From NCBI GenBank assembly GCA_963726665.1, contig CAVSDW010000024.1, positions 86,692 to 150,691 on the forward strand: a stretch of 64,000 nt of DNA, in the 5' to 3' direction. Each line of letters starts with the position of its first letter. The first letter of the stretch is position 1. This document shows, one piece after another, positions 36,211-45,290 of the stretch. The translations under genes and the position numbers were made by a program. The stretch comes from RPQJ01 sp963726665 (GTDB taxonomy: Bacteria > Pseudomonadota > Gammaproteobacteria > Steroidobacterales > Steroidobacteraceae). The notes beneath the pieces are model-generated. The model was not told the DNA's origin. It was given only the letters and a program-made list of their open reading frames with translations, and ran no database searches.

Positions 36211-36938
36211 TTTCCGGCGACCCCATCCAGCAGGATCCGCCACTCCGCGTCCCCGCAGCGGCCCGCCGGCAGGTCGCGCGCCACCTTGTCGAGCGACCTG
36301 CGCAATCGGTCGAGCACCCGGCCTTCCCACGCGCCGCGCTCGCGGATGCGGCCGCGGTCGAAGTCCAGCACGTAGACCTCCCCGTCGGCGCCGAGCAGGA
36401 GGTTGTGCGCATTCAGGTCAGCGTGCTGCACGCCGCGCTCGTGCAGGCGTGCGATGCAGCGACCGACGGCGCGCCAGGTCGCGGGCTCGAGCGGGCCCGA
36501 CTCGAGGGCACGGGCGAGCGTCAGGCGCGTGGGGAGTTCCTCGGTGATGAGGTCGGCGCGGTAGAGGAGCCCGGCGCGCACGTATCTCGCCGCAACGGGT
36601 GCGGGCACCGGCAGGTTCCACTCGCGCAGGCGGCGCAGCAGCCGGAATTCGGCGTGGGCGCGCGTGCGCGCGGCGCCCGTGTAGAAATAGGTGTCGTCGA
36701 GGAAGCGTGCGACCAGTCCGCCGCGCCGGTAGTGCCTGAGCACCCAGCGGCGGCCCGCGTCGCGGACGAAGGCCACGGTGCCGCGGCCGCCCGCGACCTC
36801 CTCGAGCGCGCCGCGCCCGCGCCAGTACCCGCGCTCGAAGGCGTCGAAGCCCGGCTGGTCCATGCGCGACGCATCGTATAGCATCGCGGCGCGCGCGATG
36901 CGCAGTTCGAGTTCCGGGCCTGCGCTCACCGAGTTCAT
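36207..36938 (-). CDS. kdkA: 3-deoxy-D-manno-octulosonic acid kinase-like protein
   Basis: About 243 residues. A protein-kinase-like fold is shown by LHERGVQHADLNAHNLLLG (catalytic loop with Asp and Asn) and VYVLDFDRGRIR (metal-binding DFD), the pattern of KdkA/WaaP lipopolysaccharide kinases. The N-terminal part contains WVLRHYRRGGLVARFLDDTYFYTG, a KdkA-specific block. It phosphorylates the Kdo residue of the lipid A core. The ATG at 36938 follows AGGAACG. It is coupled to waaA by a GTGA overlap, which supports the role, and is divergent from a heptosyltransferase gene. Confidence 0.9.
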   Translation of the reverse strand: MNSVSAGPELELRIARAAMLYDASRMDQPGFDAFERGYWRGRGALEEVAGGRGTVAFVRDAGRRWVLRHYRRGGLVARFLDDTYFYTGAARTRAHAEFRLLRRLREWNLPVPAPVAARYVRAGLLYRADLITEELPTRLTLARALESGPLEPATWRAVGRCIARLHERGVQHADLNAHNLLLGADGEVYVLDFDRGRIRERGAWEGRVLDRLRRSLDKVARDLPAGRCGDAEWRILLDGVAGK

Positions 36939-37003
36939 CGTTCCTGACGAGTCCTGCAGGGATTGTTCACCATCGGATCGCCGCTGCCTACCATTTCCCT
37001 CGC

Positions 37004-38080
37004 ATGCAGCCACCCCTGTTCGACTCCCCGCCCGACAGTCTCTGCGTGCTCCGGCTCTCGGCGCTGGGCGACGTCTGCCACGTGCTTCCGGTCGTGCGCA
37101 CGATCCAGGACGCCTGGCCCGGCACGCGGATCACCTGGGTCCTCGGCGGGCTGGAGCACCGGCTGCTCGGGCACATCCCCGACATCGAGTTCGTCGTGTT
37201 CGACAAGAAGGCGGGACTGGCGGGCTACAGGGACCTGCGCCGGCGGCTCGCCGGCCGGCGTTTCGACGCCCTGCTGCACATGCAGCTTGCGCTGCGCTCG
37301 AGCCTCGCGGCCGCGGTCGTGCCGGCACGCATCAAGCTCGGATTCGACCGCGCGCGGGCGCGCGAAGCGCAGTGGCTCTTCACCACGGACAGGATCGAGC
37401 CGCGCAGTCGCGAGCACGTGCTGGACAGCTTGTTCGGGTTCGCCGAGAGGCTGGGCATCAGACGCCGCTCGATGCGCTGGGACATCCCGCTGCCGCCGTC
37501 GGCGCTTGACCACGCGAGGCTCGCCATCCCCGACGGCCAGCCGACGCTGGTCGTGAGTCCGTGCTCGAGCCACGTACTGCGAAACTGGAGCGCGGAACGC
37601 TACGCGGCGCTGGCGGATCACGCCGCGGACCGTCATGGGCTGCGCATCGTGGTCTGTGGCGGCCGCAGTGAGCTCGAATCGCAGTACGGCGCGCGCATCG
37701 CCAATTTGATGAGGCATCGCTGCATCAATCTCGTTGGCAAGGACACGCTGCTCGAACTCCTCGCGACGCTGTCGCGGGCGACCGTGCTCGTCTCCCCCGA
37801 CTCGGGTCCGGTGCACATGGCCACCGCGGTGGGAACGCCGGTCATCGGCCTCTATGCGACCGCGAACCCGGATCGCAGCGGTCCCTACTTCAGTCGCCCG
37901 TGGTGCGTTGATCGCTACGCGGACGCGGCACAGCGCTACCTCGGCAAGCCCGCGAGCGAGATCCCCTGGACGACCAAGATCGAGCGGCCCGGGGTGATGG
38001 ACCTCATCACGGTGGACGACGCAGCAGGGCGCCTCGACGCGCTCATGGCGGCCGGCGCACCGCGCACGCCGACCGGCTGA
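37004..38080 (+). CDS. Glycosyltransferase family 9 (LPS heptosyltransferase-like)
   Basis: 358 residues. LCVLRLSALGDVCHVLPVVRTIQDAWPGTRITWVLG is the nucleotide-binding N-domain start of GT9 heptosyltransferases. VVSPCSSHVLRNWSAERYAAL and SPDSGPVHMATAVGTPVIGLYATANPDRSGPY are the donor-site motifs in the C-domain. It is a likely inner-core heptosyltransferase acting on the cytoplasmic face. Whether it is WaaC, WaaF or WaaQ-like cannot be fixed from motifs. The setting among waaA and kdkA supports LPS core assembly. Confidence 0.85.
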   Translation: MQPPLFDSPPDSLCVLRLSALGDVCHVLPVVRTIQDAWPGTRITWVLGGLEHRLLGHIPDIEFVVFDKKAGLAGYRDLRRRLAGRRFDALLHMQLALRSSLAAAVVPARIKLGFDRARAREAQWLFTTDRIEPRSREHVLDSLFGFAERLGIRRRSMRWDIPLPPSALDHARLAIPDGQPTLVVSPCSSHVLRNWSAERYAALADHAADRHGLRIVVCGGRSELESQYGARIANLMRHRCINLVGKDTLLELLATLSRATVLVSPDSGPVHMATAVGTPVIGLYATANPDRSGPYFSRPWCVDRYADAAQRYLGKPASEIPWTTKIERPGVMDLITVDDAAGRLDALMAAGAPRTPTG

Positions 38081-38163
38081 CGCGGCCACGCGCAGGACGG
38101 CGGCTGACGGGCCGTGCTGCCTCGGCGATAATGCGTGCCCAGCCTCCAACCCGGGTAAGCGCC

Positions 38164-38364
38164 GTGACGGCAGAAAGCAGCGACAGGCTCATCCAGCCGA
38201 ACGCCCAGAATCACTACGAGGTGACGCAGGACAACCTGCCGCTGTCCTGCCCGATGCCGGGGATGCAGCTCTGGAACTCGCACCCGCGCGTGTTCCTGCC
38301 GGTGGAGAAGACCGGCTGGGCCAAGTGCCCCTACTGCTCGGCGGAGTACACGCTCAGGAAGTGA
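38164..38364 (+). CDS. Small zinc-finger (CHCC) protein
   Basis: About 66 residues. LSCPMPGMQLWNSHPRVFLPVEKTGWAKCPYCSAEYTL has the Cys-His-Cys-Cys zinc site of the zf-CHCC (NDUFS6-like) family; the bacterial role is unknown. The GTG at 38164 gives the usual short N-terminus; an ATG at 38131 would add 11 residues. It follows the heptosyltransferase on the same strand. Confidence 0.8.
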   Translation: MTAESSDRLIQPNAQNHYEVTQDNLPLSCPMPGMQLWNSHPRVFLPVEKTGWAKCPYCSAEYTLRK

Positions 38365-38374
38365 GCGGCGGCGC

Positions 38375-38929
38375 CTACTTCTTCAGCTTCGTGATCTTGT
38401 TGCCCTGGATGCCGATGCCGGCCATCAGGCCTTTCTGCGAGAAGATGAACGCGTACACGTCTTCGGTGTAGGTCTTGGTCGTCATGGTCTTGGCCATGCC
38501 CTGGTCCACGACTACCACGCTCGGGCCGACGCCGACCTCGAAACCTTCGGAGGCATTGAGACTGTCGAGGCCCTTCTTGTTCATGAAGAACATCGCGTAG
38601 CCGTAGGTCTGCGCACCGGCCTGCAGCCCGTAGGAAGCGCCCGAGGTGTTGTAGTAGCCGATCGGCTTGCCGCGCTGCCACAGCACCCCGTCGCCGTACT
38701 GGCCCCCGATCATGAAGCCGGCCTTGGTGATGCTGGGAAACACCAGCACCGCGACGGCTTTCGAGTTGATGGCCGCGGCGCCAGGCGACCCGGCGACGAG
38801 CTTGTCGAGCGCCGCCTTCGAGGATGCGTTCAGCTCCGCCTTGGACGCGCCGAACGCAGGCGCGGAAATTGCAATCGGCAGCGCGATGGCCAGCGCGACG
38901 AGCAGTGTTCTGACGGATACGGCGTTCAT
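38375..38929 (-). CDS. Exported YSC84-related lipid-binding-like protein
   Basis: 184 residues with a signal peptide (MNAVSVRTLLVALAIALPIAISAPAFGA). The body, LVFPSITKAGFMIGGQYGDGVLWQRGKPIGYYNTSGASYGLQAGAQTYGYAMFFM..., is the YSC84/Ysc84 actin- and lipid-binding-type domain; bacterial members are secreted or periplasmic and of unknown role. The ATG at 38929 has AAGGAG well placed. It is monocistronic and convergent with the zinc-finger gene. Confidence 0.8.
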   Translation of the reverse strand: MNAVSVRTLLVALAIALPIAISAPAFGASKAELNASSKAALDKLVAGSPGAAAINSKAVAVLVFPSITKAGFMIGGQYGDGVLWQRGKPIGYYNTSGASYGLQAGAQTYGYAMFFMNKKGLDSLNASEGFEVGVGPSVVVVDQGMAKTMTTKTYTEDVYAFIFSQKGLMAGIGIQGNKITKLKK

Positions 38930-39005
38930 GGCAACTCCTTCGGCCGGTTCGGGATCGCGCCCACAGGGATTGCAGGCGCCCGCCCCGGCTATATGGCCTC
39001 CAAGT

Positions 39006-39503
39006 TTACGCCGTCGGCACGGGGCTTGCGTACTGGATTCCGTGCACCGCAGGGCCCGGCCACGCGCCATCGCGCCCGGTCAGCCGCCCGCTCGCGCTAT
39101 GGCCGTCCGGCCGGCGGTAATCCGCGTAGCTCTTCTCCTCGACCAGCGTCGAGCCCAGGCGAGTGTTGATGCGCTTCTTGAGCGCGGCGCGCTCGTCGTT
39201 GGTGACATAGACGGCGCGGGCGAGCTCGATGAACTCCGCGTCGAACGCCGCCTCCCGCTCCTTGTCGCGGATGCGGTCCTCGATGTCCCAGAGCCGCTCG
39301 TTCACGGACCGCAGTGACCGCCACTCCGCGTCGATGTCGTGCGCCGCGAATGCGGACGCGCGCCACGTAGAGGTCAGCATTTCGAGCTCGGTGCGCACGT
39401 TGCCGAGCTTCACCGCGTCCGTCATGCGCTGCGACTTGATCTCGAGGATCGTGATCTTGTCGACGAGCTCGCCGGGGGAGATCGGCACGAGGAGTTCGGG
39501 CAT
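39006..39503 (-). CDS. DUF6165 family protein
   Basis: 165 residues. LLVPISPGELVDKITILEIKSQRMTDAVKLGNVRTELEML opens the DUF6165 family, and IEDRIRDKEREAAFDAEFIELARAVYVTNDERAALKKRINTRLGS continues it. The protein is helical, charged and cytoplasmic, with no known function. The C-terminal tail after YADYRRP (about 25 residues) looks like extra sequence. Start ATG 39503. Confidence 0.75.
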   Translation of the reverse strand: MPELLVPISPGELVDKITILEIKSQRMTDAVKLGNVRTELEMLTSTWRASAFAAHDIDAEWRSLRSVNERLWDIEDRIRDKEREAAFDAEFIELARAVYVTNDERAALKKRINTRLGSTLVEEKSYADYRRPDGHSASGRLTGRDGAWPGPAVHGIQYASPVPTA

Positions 39504-39510
39504 GTGGGAT

Positions 39511-39576
39511 TATAGGCGGTGACATCGCCTATTTCCAGCAGGAAATAGGGGAATGTCCCCTTTTCCTATTCCATCG
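39511..39576. repeat. REP-like palindromic element at the 3' end of glnE
   Basis: Nested short stems: AGGCG-GTGACAT-CGCCT (39514-39530), ATTTCC-AGCA-GGAAAT (39531-39546) and GGGG-AATGT-CCCC (39548-39560). The GGGGAATGTCCCCTTTTCC core is related to the perfect hairpin at 46565-46611. Elements with GGGGACATTC cores are common dispersed palindromes in gammaproteobacteria. It overlaps the glnE stop codon. Confidence 0.75.
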
Positions 39577-42443
39577 TCGCGCGCCAGATCGCGGTCACCT
39601 GCGACCTTTCGTCCGCGAACTCCGCGGCCGGCACCGCGGTCTCCGCGCCGTCGAGCGACAGGTGGTGGATGCGCTGGCGGTAGGCGCGGTAGGTCCCGGT
39701 GAGCGTGTCCACGGTGGCCTGCGGAACGAGGTCGATCGAAGCCAGGCTCTCGAGCTGCCTGATGTTGTCCGAGTACGTCACGAGCTCGGGGTGGCGATCG
39801 CACCAGTGCAGCGTCCAGTACTGCGCGAGGAACTCGATGTCGGTGATCCCGCCTGCGTCCCGCTTCAGGTCGAACTGCCCCGGCTGCGCGCTCGCCGAGT
39901 TCCGCGCGCATGCGTTCGCGCATCCGGCGGACTTCCTCGCGCAGGGTCTCGCGGCGCACGCCGTAGCGCAGGACGTCCCGGCGGACCGTCTCGAACCGCT
40001 CCCGCAGGTCCGGCGGCCCCGCCACCGCGCGCGCGCGGAGCAGTGCCTGGTGTTCCCAGGTCCACGCCTCGCCGCGCTGGTAGTCGCGGAAGCCGTCGAG
40101 GCTCTGCACCAGCAGTCCGCCCTTGCCGCTGGGCCTCAAGCGGGTGTCCACCTCGTAGAGCCGGCCGGCGGCAGAGTGCACGGTGAGCAGGTGCACGAGG
40201 CGCTGCACGAGACGCAGGAAGAACACGCTGTTGTCCACGACCGCGGGACCCTGCGACCGCTGCACCTCGCCCTCCGAATCGTGGAGGAAGACGAGGTCGA
40301 GGTCGGATCCGTACCCGAGCTCGATGCCGCCGAATTTTCCGTAGGCAACCACGACCATCCCGGCATCGTGCAGGTCCGTCTCGGATGCTCCGCGACGCGG
40401 CTCGCCGTGTCGCGCGACGATCTGGCCCCAGGAAAGCGCGAGCGCCTCCCCGACGATGAGCTCCGCGATGTCGGTGAGCCGGTCGCTGACCTTCATCACC
40501 GGCAGGCGCCCCGTCAGGTCCGGGACCGCGACGCGGAACATCGCGGCGCGCTGGAACTCGCGCAGCAGGTCCACCTGCCGCTCAGGGTCCCCGGCGTCGG
40601 CACCGGCCATGCGTGAGCGCAGGTCGACGGCGAACTCGGTGCGCGTGGGCGAGGCCTCGAACAGCCGCTCGTCGAGCAGTTCGTCCAGCAGCAGCGGGAA
40701 GGCGGCGATCTGGTCGGTCAGGAACTGCGACTGGGTGCAGAGCTCGACGAGGCGGCCGCGCGCGACCGCGTTCTCGTTCAGCAGCGCGAGGTACACGGTC
40801 CGACCGCCGATGCGCTCGAGCACGTGCAGCAGGCGCGCGAGCGACGCGGCCTCGGCCTCGCCGCCGGCCACCGCCCGAAGCAGGCGCGGCAGCAGCGTCT
40901 GCAGCCTGCGGCGTCCGGCCTCGTCCATCCTGCGGTAGTAGGAACTCTCGCGCAGCAGATCCAGTCGCTCGAGGACCCCGGCCGCGTCCTTCAACCCCGC
41001 GTCACCGAGCGCCCGCAGGCGCGAATCGTCCGCACCGGGCTCGAGCATCGCCTCGAGTGCCCCGGCGCTCGAGTCTCCCTCGCCCGGCTGGTCGGGCGCG
41101 AACAGCACTCGGCGAAAATGCCCGCTGACGCGATCGCGGTGACGCGCGATCTCTGCCTCGATCGCGGCCCAGTCGGGTGCGCCCATCGCATACGCGAGCC
41201 TCGCGCGTCCGGCCGCGTCCTGCGGCAGGTCGTGGGTCTGTTCGTCGTTGCGCTCCTGCAGCCGGTTCTCCACGCGACGCAGGAACCGGTAGGAGTCGCC
41301 AAGCTCCGCCACGGTTTCGGCCGGCAGCAGCTTCTGGCCCGCGAGCAGCGGCAGTGCCTCGAGGAGACTGCGCGTCTGCAGGCGGGGGTCGGCGCCGCCG
41401 CGGATGAGCTGGTAGGCCTGGACGATGAACTCGATCTCGCGGATCCCGCCCGGCCCGAGCTTGACGTTGCCCTGCAACTCGCGCCGCTCGACCTCGCGCG
41501 CGATGAGCGACTTCATCTCGCGCAGCGACTCGAACACGCGGAAGTCGAGGTAACGGCGGTACACGAACGGCCGGAGCACATTGCGATGAAGTTCGTCGAA
41601 GCGCCCGGCCCCGAGCACCGGCCGCGCTTTCACGTAGGCATAACGCTCCCAGTCGCGGCCGTGCTGCTGCAGGTAGTCCTCGAACGCGTCGAAGCTCACG
41701 ACCTGCGGCCCGGAATCGCCGAACGGCCGCAGCCGGAGGTCCACGCGGTACACGAACCCTTCCGCCGTCACCGTGCCGAGCAGCTGCGCGATGCGCCGGC
41801 CGAGTCGCGTGAAGTACTCCTGGTGCTCGAGCGACCGGCGACCGTCGGTCTCGCCGTGCTCCGGAAACAGGAAGATGAGGTCGATGTCCGAGGAAAAGTT
41901 GAGCTCGCCGCCGCCGAGCTTGCCCATGCCAAGCACCAGGAGCTCGAGTTCGCTGCCATCCTGCGCGCGGGGCACGCCGTGGCGTGCATTCAGGACACCG
42001 GCCGCGTGATCGCGCGCCGCGCCGATGCAGACGTCGGCGAGCAGAGAGAGCTCGCGCAACACGGGCTCGATGTCTGCGAAGCCGCCGAGGTCTCGCCAGG
42101 CGATGCGCGCGAGCTGCCTGCGCCTGAACCGTCGCAGGGCGTCCATGAACACCGCATCGTCCGCAGCGCCGGCGACCTCCGCGGCGAGGTCGGCCTCGAG
42201 CCACTCGCGCGTCGATGCTTCGCTGAGCCGCCCGGGCCCGGCGAGCCACGCAAGCAGCCCCCGATCCCGCAGGCACGCCTCCGCGACGAAATCGCTGCAC
42301 GCCCACACGAGCGGCAGGCTGCGCACCACGGCCTCGGCCGCTTCGCCCTCCGTCGGCGGTCCGCCCTGCTCGGCGAGCGATTCGATCCGTCCCGCGAGCG
42401 ACTGGCGCAGCGGCCCCGGAACGCGCGACAGGTCGAACGGCAT
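39566..42443 (-). CDS. glnE: Bifunctional glutamine synthetase adenylyltransferase/deadenylase (one frameshift)
   Basis: About 958 residues. The deadenylylase half contains MGKLGGGELNFSSDIDLIFLF and the adenylylase half YGKFGGIELGYGSDLDLVFLHD, the two GxxxGxxELxxxSDxDL nucleotidyltransferase sites. GNVKLGPGGIREIEFIVQAYQLIRGG and, after the shift, FDLKRDAGGITDIEFLAQYW are the matching flanking blocks. It switches glutamine synthetase activity by adenylylation in response to PII. A frame change at about 39892 separates the last roughly 110 residues, which end at 39566; it is probably an error. Start ATG 42443, two bases after the apt stop. Confidence 0.95.
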
Positions 42444-42445
42444 CG

Positions 42446-42952
42446 TCAGCCGTACTCGAGGACCGAACGCACCGCGAGGCCGCCGCAGCTGAATCCCGGC
42501 ACGAAGCCGAGGTCGAGCAGCACCCCCATGCCGAGCACTTCGTATCCCGCCTGCGCGGCGAGCGTCATGGAAGCGCCGAGTGTTCCGCCGGTCGCGAGCA
42601 CGTCGTCCACGAGCAGCATGCGTCCGCTGCCCCTCTGCATCTCCAGCACGCCCGCTCCGTACTCGAGGTCGTAGGCGACGTCGACCACGGGCGGGGGCAG
42701 CTTGCCCTTCTTGCGTATCGGCACGAAGCCCTTGCGGTGCCGCTCGGCCAGCGCCGCAGCAAGGATGAAGCCACGCGACTCGATGCCCGCGACGACATCC
42801 ACCGTCTCCCATTCCCGGGCGGAGAAAAGAGAGTCGACCGCCGTGACCGTCTGGTGGAAGCGCCGCCTCAGCAGCGGACTGATGTCGCGGAAGAGGATTC
42901 CCGGCTTCGGAAAGTCGGGAATATCGACGACCAGGTCCTTGAGTTCCTGCAT
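42446..42952 (-). CDS. apt: Adenine phosphoribosyltransferase
   Basis: 168 residues. MQELKDLVVDIPDFPKPGILFRDISPLL is the APRT N-terminus, VVAGIESRGFILAAALAERHRKGFVPIRKKGKLP the flexible loop, and MLLVDDVLATGGTLGA the PRPP-binding motif. It salvages adenine to AMP. The ATG at 42952 follows AGGTGATC. It is closely followed by glnE on the same strand, with the BrnTA pair upstream. Confidence 0.95.
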   Translation of the reverse strand: MQELKDLVVDIPDFPKPGILFRDISPLLRRRFHQTVTAVDSLFSAREWETVDVVAGIESRGFILAAALAERHRKGFVPIRKKGKLPPPVVDVAYDLEYGAGVLEMQRGSGRMLLVDDVLATGGTLGASMTLAAQAGYEVLGMGVLLDLGFVPGFSCGGLAVRSVLEYG

Positions 42953-42981
42953 GATCACCTCAGGCCGCCGTAAGCGATCGG

Positions 42982-43221
42982 CTAACGCTTTCCGGCAGAA
43001 ACGGGTTGGGCCAGCCTGTCGGCAAGCCACAGCTTGATAAGCGACTGCCGCGTTACGCCCATCCGGTGGGCTTCCCGATCAAGGGAATCCACCATCCAGG
43101 CCGGGAAATCGACGTTGACTCGTTTCGGATCAGTACCAACCCGTCGAGCTTTGCTCAGGTCGAGTTGATCCACGACCTTCCCGCCCGCATCGAACTTGCG
43201 ATCAAAAGTCTTGGCTTTCAT
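42982..43221 (-). CDS. brnA: BrnA-type antitoxin
   Basis: 79 residues. RVNVDFPAWMVDSLDREAHRMGVTRQSLIKLWLADRL is the ribbon-helix-helix DNA-binding domain of BrnA antitoxins; the N-terminal KAKTFDRKFDAGGKVVDQLDLSKARR binds the toxin. It neutralises BrnT and represses the operon. Its start overlaps the end of the toxin gene by 20 bases, the usual toxin-first order of this family. Confidence 0.9.
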   Translation of the reverse strand: MKAKTFDRKFDAGGKVVDQLDLSKARRVGTDPKRVNVDFPAWMVDSLDREAHRMGVTRQSLIKLWLADRLAQPVSAGKR

Positions 43222-43471
43222 AAATCGTTACCTCTTCATCCCGCGACCGCCTCACGGAGATCAGTCGCACGTTGTCGCCCCGACGAGTGACTACCGCGGA
43301 CCAGTGCTTCTTCCCGATCTTGCCGATCAGCAACCATCTCGGCTCATCAATCGTACGCGCCGGAATCTCCACCAGCGCCGAGTCCGCCCAAAGCGCCTGC
43401 GCTTCGTCAAAGTCAATGCCGTGCTTTCGCTTGTTCTCCGAGCTCTTGTCGAGGTCGTATTCGAATCCCAT
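43202..43471 (-). CDS. brnT: BrnT-type ribonuclease toxin
   Basis: 89 residues. FEYDLDKSSENKRKHGIDFDEAQALWAD and LLIGKIGKKHWSAVVTRRGDNVRLISVRRSRDEEVTIYE are the BrnT blocks, with the catalytic-type basic residues and the conserved RLISVRR segment. BrnT is a RelE-fold ribonuclease that stops growth when free. The ATG at 43471 is preferred over an upstream in-frame start at 43495. Its promoter contains a TATAC-type operator. Confidence 0.9.
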   Translation of the reverse strand: MGFEYDLDKSSENKRKHGIDFDEAQALWADSALVEIPARTIDEPRWLLIGKIGKKHWSAVVTRRGDNVRLISVRRSRDEEVTIYESQDF

Positions 43472-43496
43472 GACAGATGAAGGCCCAGGACGCACG

Positions 43497-43522
43497 GTAT
43501 AATAAAGGTATAATTACTATAC
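43497..43522 (-). promoter_or_regulatory. Promoter and likely BrnA operator for brnTA
   Basis: AT-rich DNA with repeated GTATAAT / TATAC elements, including the palindrome GTATA-ATTAC-TATAC at 43508-43522, lies just upstream of brnT. On the minus strand it supplies TATTAT and TATACC -10-like hexamers. Autorepression by the BrnTA complex at such a site is known for the family; the exact binding bases are inferred. Confidence 0.65.
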
Positions 43523-43606
43523 TCATCGAAGGACCTGCGGGCAAGGACGGCTGATGGAGCTCGAGCCGTTTCTGCCAGAATCATCCGTCAACCCGGAGGA
43601 CGACAA

Positions 43607-44279
43607 GTGAACGTCAGCGACGCCATCGACAGCCGCATGAGCTGCCGCGCCTTCCTGCCCACGCCCGTGCCCGAAGCGACGGTGCGCGCGATCCTTGAGG
43701 CCGCGAAGCGCTCGCCTTCGGGCGGCAACCTCCAGCCGTGGCGGGTCTACGCGCTCACCGGCGCGCCGCTGGCGGAACTGCTCGCCGCCGTGCTCGGCAA
43801 GCTCTTCCAGCACCCGCGTGGCGACGGATCGGAATACGACATCTACCCCGCCAACCTCGGCGAGCCGTACCGCTCGCGACGCTACAAGTGCGGCGAGGAC
43901 CTTTACGCGACCATTGGCGTGACGCGCGAGGACAAGCCCGGCCGCCTGCGCCAGTTCGCGCAGAACTACGCGCTCTTCGGCGCGCCCGTCGGGCTCTTCT
44001 TCTACATCGACCGGCAGATGGGGCCGCCCCAGTGGTCGGACCTCGGCATGTACATGCAGAGCGTGATGCTGCTCGCGCGCGAGCACGGGCTGCACACCTG
44101 CCCACAGGAAGCCTGGTCGGTGTGGTACCGCACGGTCGGCGAATTCCTGAAGGCGCCGCCCGAACTCATGCTGTTCGCCGGCATGGCGCTCGGGTACCGC
44201 GACGAGGCGGCTCGCGATCAACCGCCTGCGCACCGATCGCGCCCCGCTCGAGGAGTTCGCGGAGCTGCGCGGTTTCTGA
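43607..44279 (+). CDS. Nitroreductase family protein (one frameshift)
   Basis: About 223 residues. AIDSRMSCRAFLPTPVPEATVRAILEAAKRSPSGGNLQPWRVYAL is the FMN-binding N-terminus of the nitroreductase family (CR at the phosphate site, SPSGGNLQPW at the flavin ring). QWSDLGMYMQSVMLLAREHGLHTCPQEAW continues it. A frame change at about 44212 precedes AINRLRTDRAPLEEFAELRGF, ending with TGA at 44279. These enzymes reduce nitro and quinone compounds with NAD(P)H. The GTG start at 43607 has GGAGG seven bases upstream. Confidence 0.9.
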
Positions 44280-44610
44280 GGCGGGCCTCGCCGCGTGATT
44301 TCCAGGTCCCGCGCCACGAGAGCGGCGCGTCGGAAAATCTGACACTCGACACGCCGGGCTTGCGGCCTGCTTATGTCATGAGCGCCGCGATTCACGCCTG
44401 CGAGCGTGCGGTGCGTCACGCATTCGGGGCGGTGTTGGCCTGACGCAACGAATTGCGCTGTCGCTGCGCTTTACTGCGGCCATTCGTGGGAAGCGCGTGT
44501 CGTTCTGTCACAACGGCGCAATCATTGGGGAATACAGTGCTGGGCGTCGACTGGCACGTAACGTGCAATGACTCACCTGGGCGCAGCCGCGCTCGCACGG
44601 AGTAGATCGG
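44280..44610. other. Intergenic stretch without a convincing gene
   Basis: No supported reading frame or RNA gene. Base composition drops around 44440-44580 (ACGAATTGCGCTG, GTGTCGTTCTGTCACAACGG, GGCACGTAACGTGC), which suggests promoter DNA for the small gene that follows. The near-palindrome GCACGTAACGTGC at 44552-44564 could bind a regulator. Confidence 0.4.
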
Positions 44611-44802
44611 ATGAGTCTCAGCTGGATCTCGAACCGCAGCCTGAAAGTCTCCCCCAAGGCGCGCCTGGTCGCGGACGACGAGGCCGCAGCCCTGCGCAGG
44701 AAGCTCGAGTCGATCGAGTGGCGGCCCTCGAACGGTTTCCTCCGGGACCAGGTGGCGCTGAAGACGCAGTATTCGACGTCACGCGCCGGATACGCCGGCT
44801 GA
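44611..44802 (+). CDS. Small hypothetical protein
   Basis: 63 residues with balanced composition (MSLSWISNRSLKVSPKARLV...ESIEWRPSNGFLRDQVALK). No family is recognised. GGAG lies 12 bases before the ATG, and the preceding DNA looks like a promoter. It is convergent with the YgbA-like gene, only 8 bases apart. It could be a real small gene; support is limited to its start context and composition. Confidence 0.4.
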   Translation: MSLSWISNRSLKVSPKARLVADDEAAALRRKLESIEWRPSNGFLRDQVALKTQYSTSRAGYAG

Positions 44803-44810
44803 GCGGAGGC

Positions 44811-45233
44811 TCAATTGCGCTCGCGCCGCCGCGTGTCCATCGGGTGCTCGACCCGGCGCAGCTTGTCGATCACGTGCAGCACGCTGAGCCACGGATGGCG
44901 TAGCGGCATGCGCGGCCCCGCGTAGCGCATGACTTCGCGCGCCATTTCCCGCTGCGCCGGCTTGTAGCAGTGGATGGGGCACTTCGCGCAGGTCGGCTTG
45001 TCGTCACCGTAAGGGCACTTCTCGAGGCGACGCTGCACGTAGGCCAGGAACTCCCCGCAGTCGGCGCAGGTCGTCCCACGCTGCGACCCATGCCTGTCCG
45101 CGCAGTGGAGTTCGACCATGCGCCGCATGGTGAGAAATTCGCGCGTGAGACGTGTATCCAATCGGGGCGCCGCCTTGCATGAATGCCGCGCCCGCACGGG
45201 CGCAGCGGTCAGGATACGTGATTCGGGCTGCAT
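44811..45233 (-). CDS. YgbA-like nitrous-oxide-stimulated-promoter family protein
   Basis: The conserved core is MVELHCADRHG...CADCGEFLAYVQRRLEKCPYGDDKPTCAKCPIHCYKPAQREMAREVMRYAGPRMPLRHP, a cysteine-rich pattern (CADC, CPYG, CAKCPIHC) typical of the YgbA_NO family. E. coli YgbA is induced by nitric oxide through NsrR and helps recovery from nitrosative stress. The core starts at about 45160; the ATG at 45233 is the first in-frame start, and a TTG at 45161 is an alternative. The cysteine count suggests metal binding (inference). Confidence 0.75.
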   Translation of the reverse strand: MQPESRILTAAPVRARHSCKAAPRLDTRLTREFLTMRRMVELHCADRHGSQRGTTCADCGEFLAYVQRRLEKCPYGDDKPTCAKCPIHCYKPAQREMAREVMRYAGPRMPLRHPWLSVLHVIDKLRRVEHPMDTRRRERN

Positions 45234-45290
45234 ACGAATCTGCGAGAATGCCGACCCTCGACCGCCAAGGTCATGCTCCGACAGGCCTCA

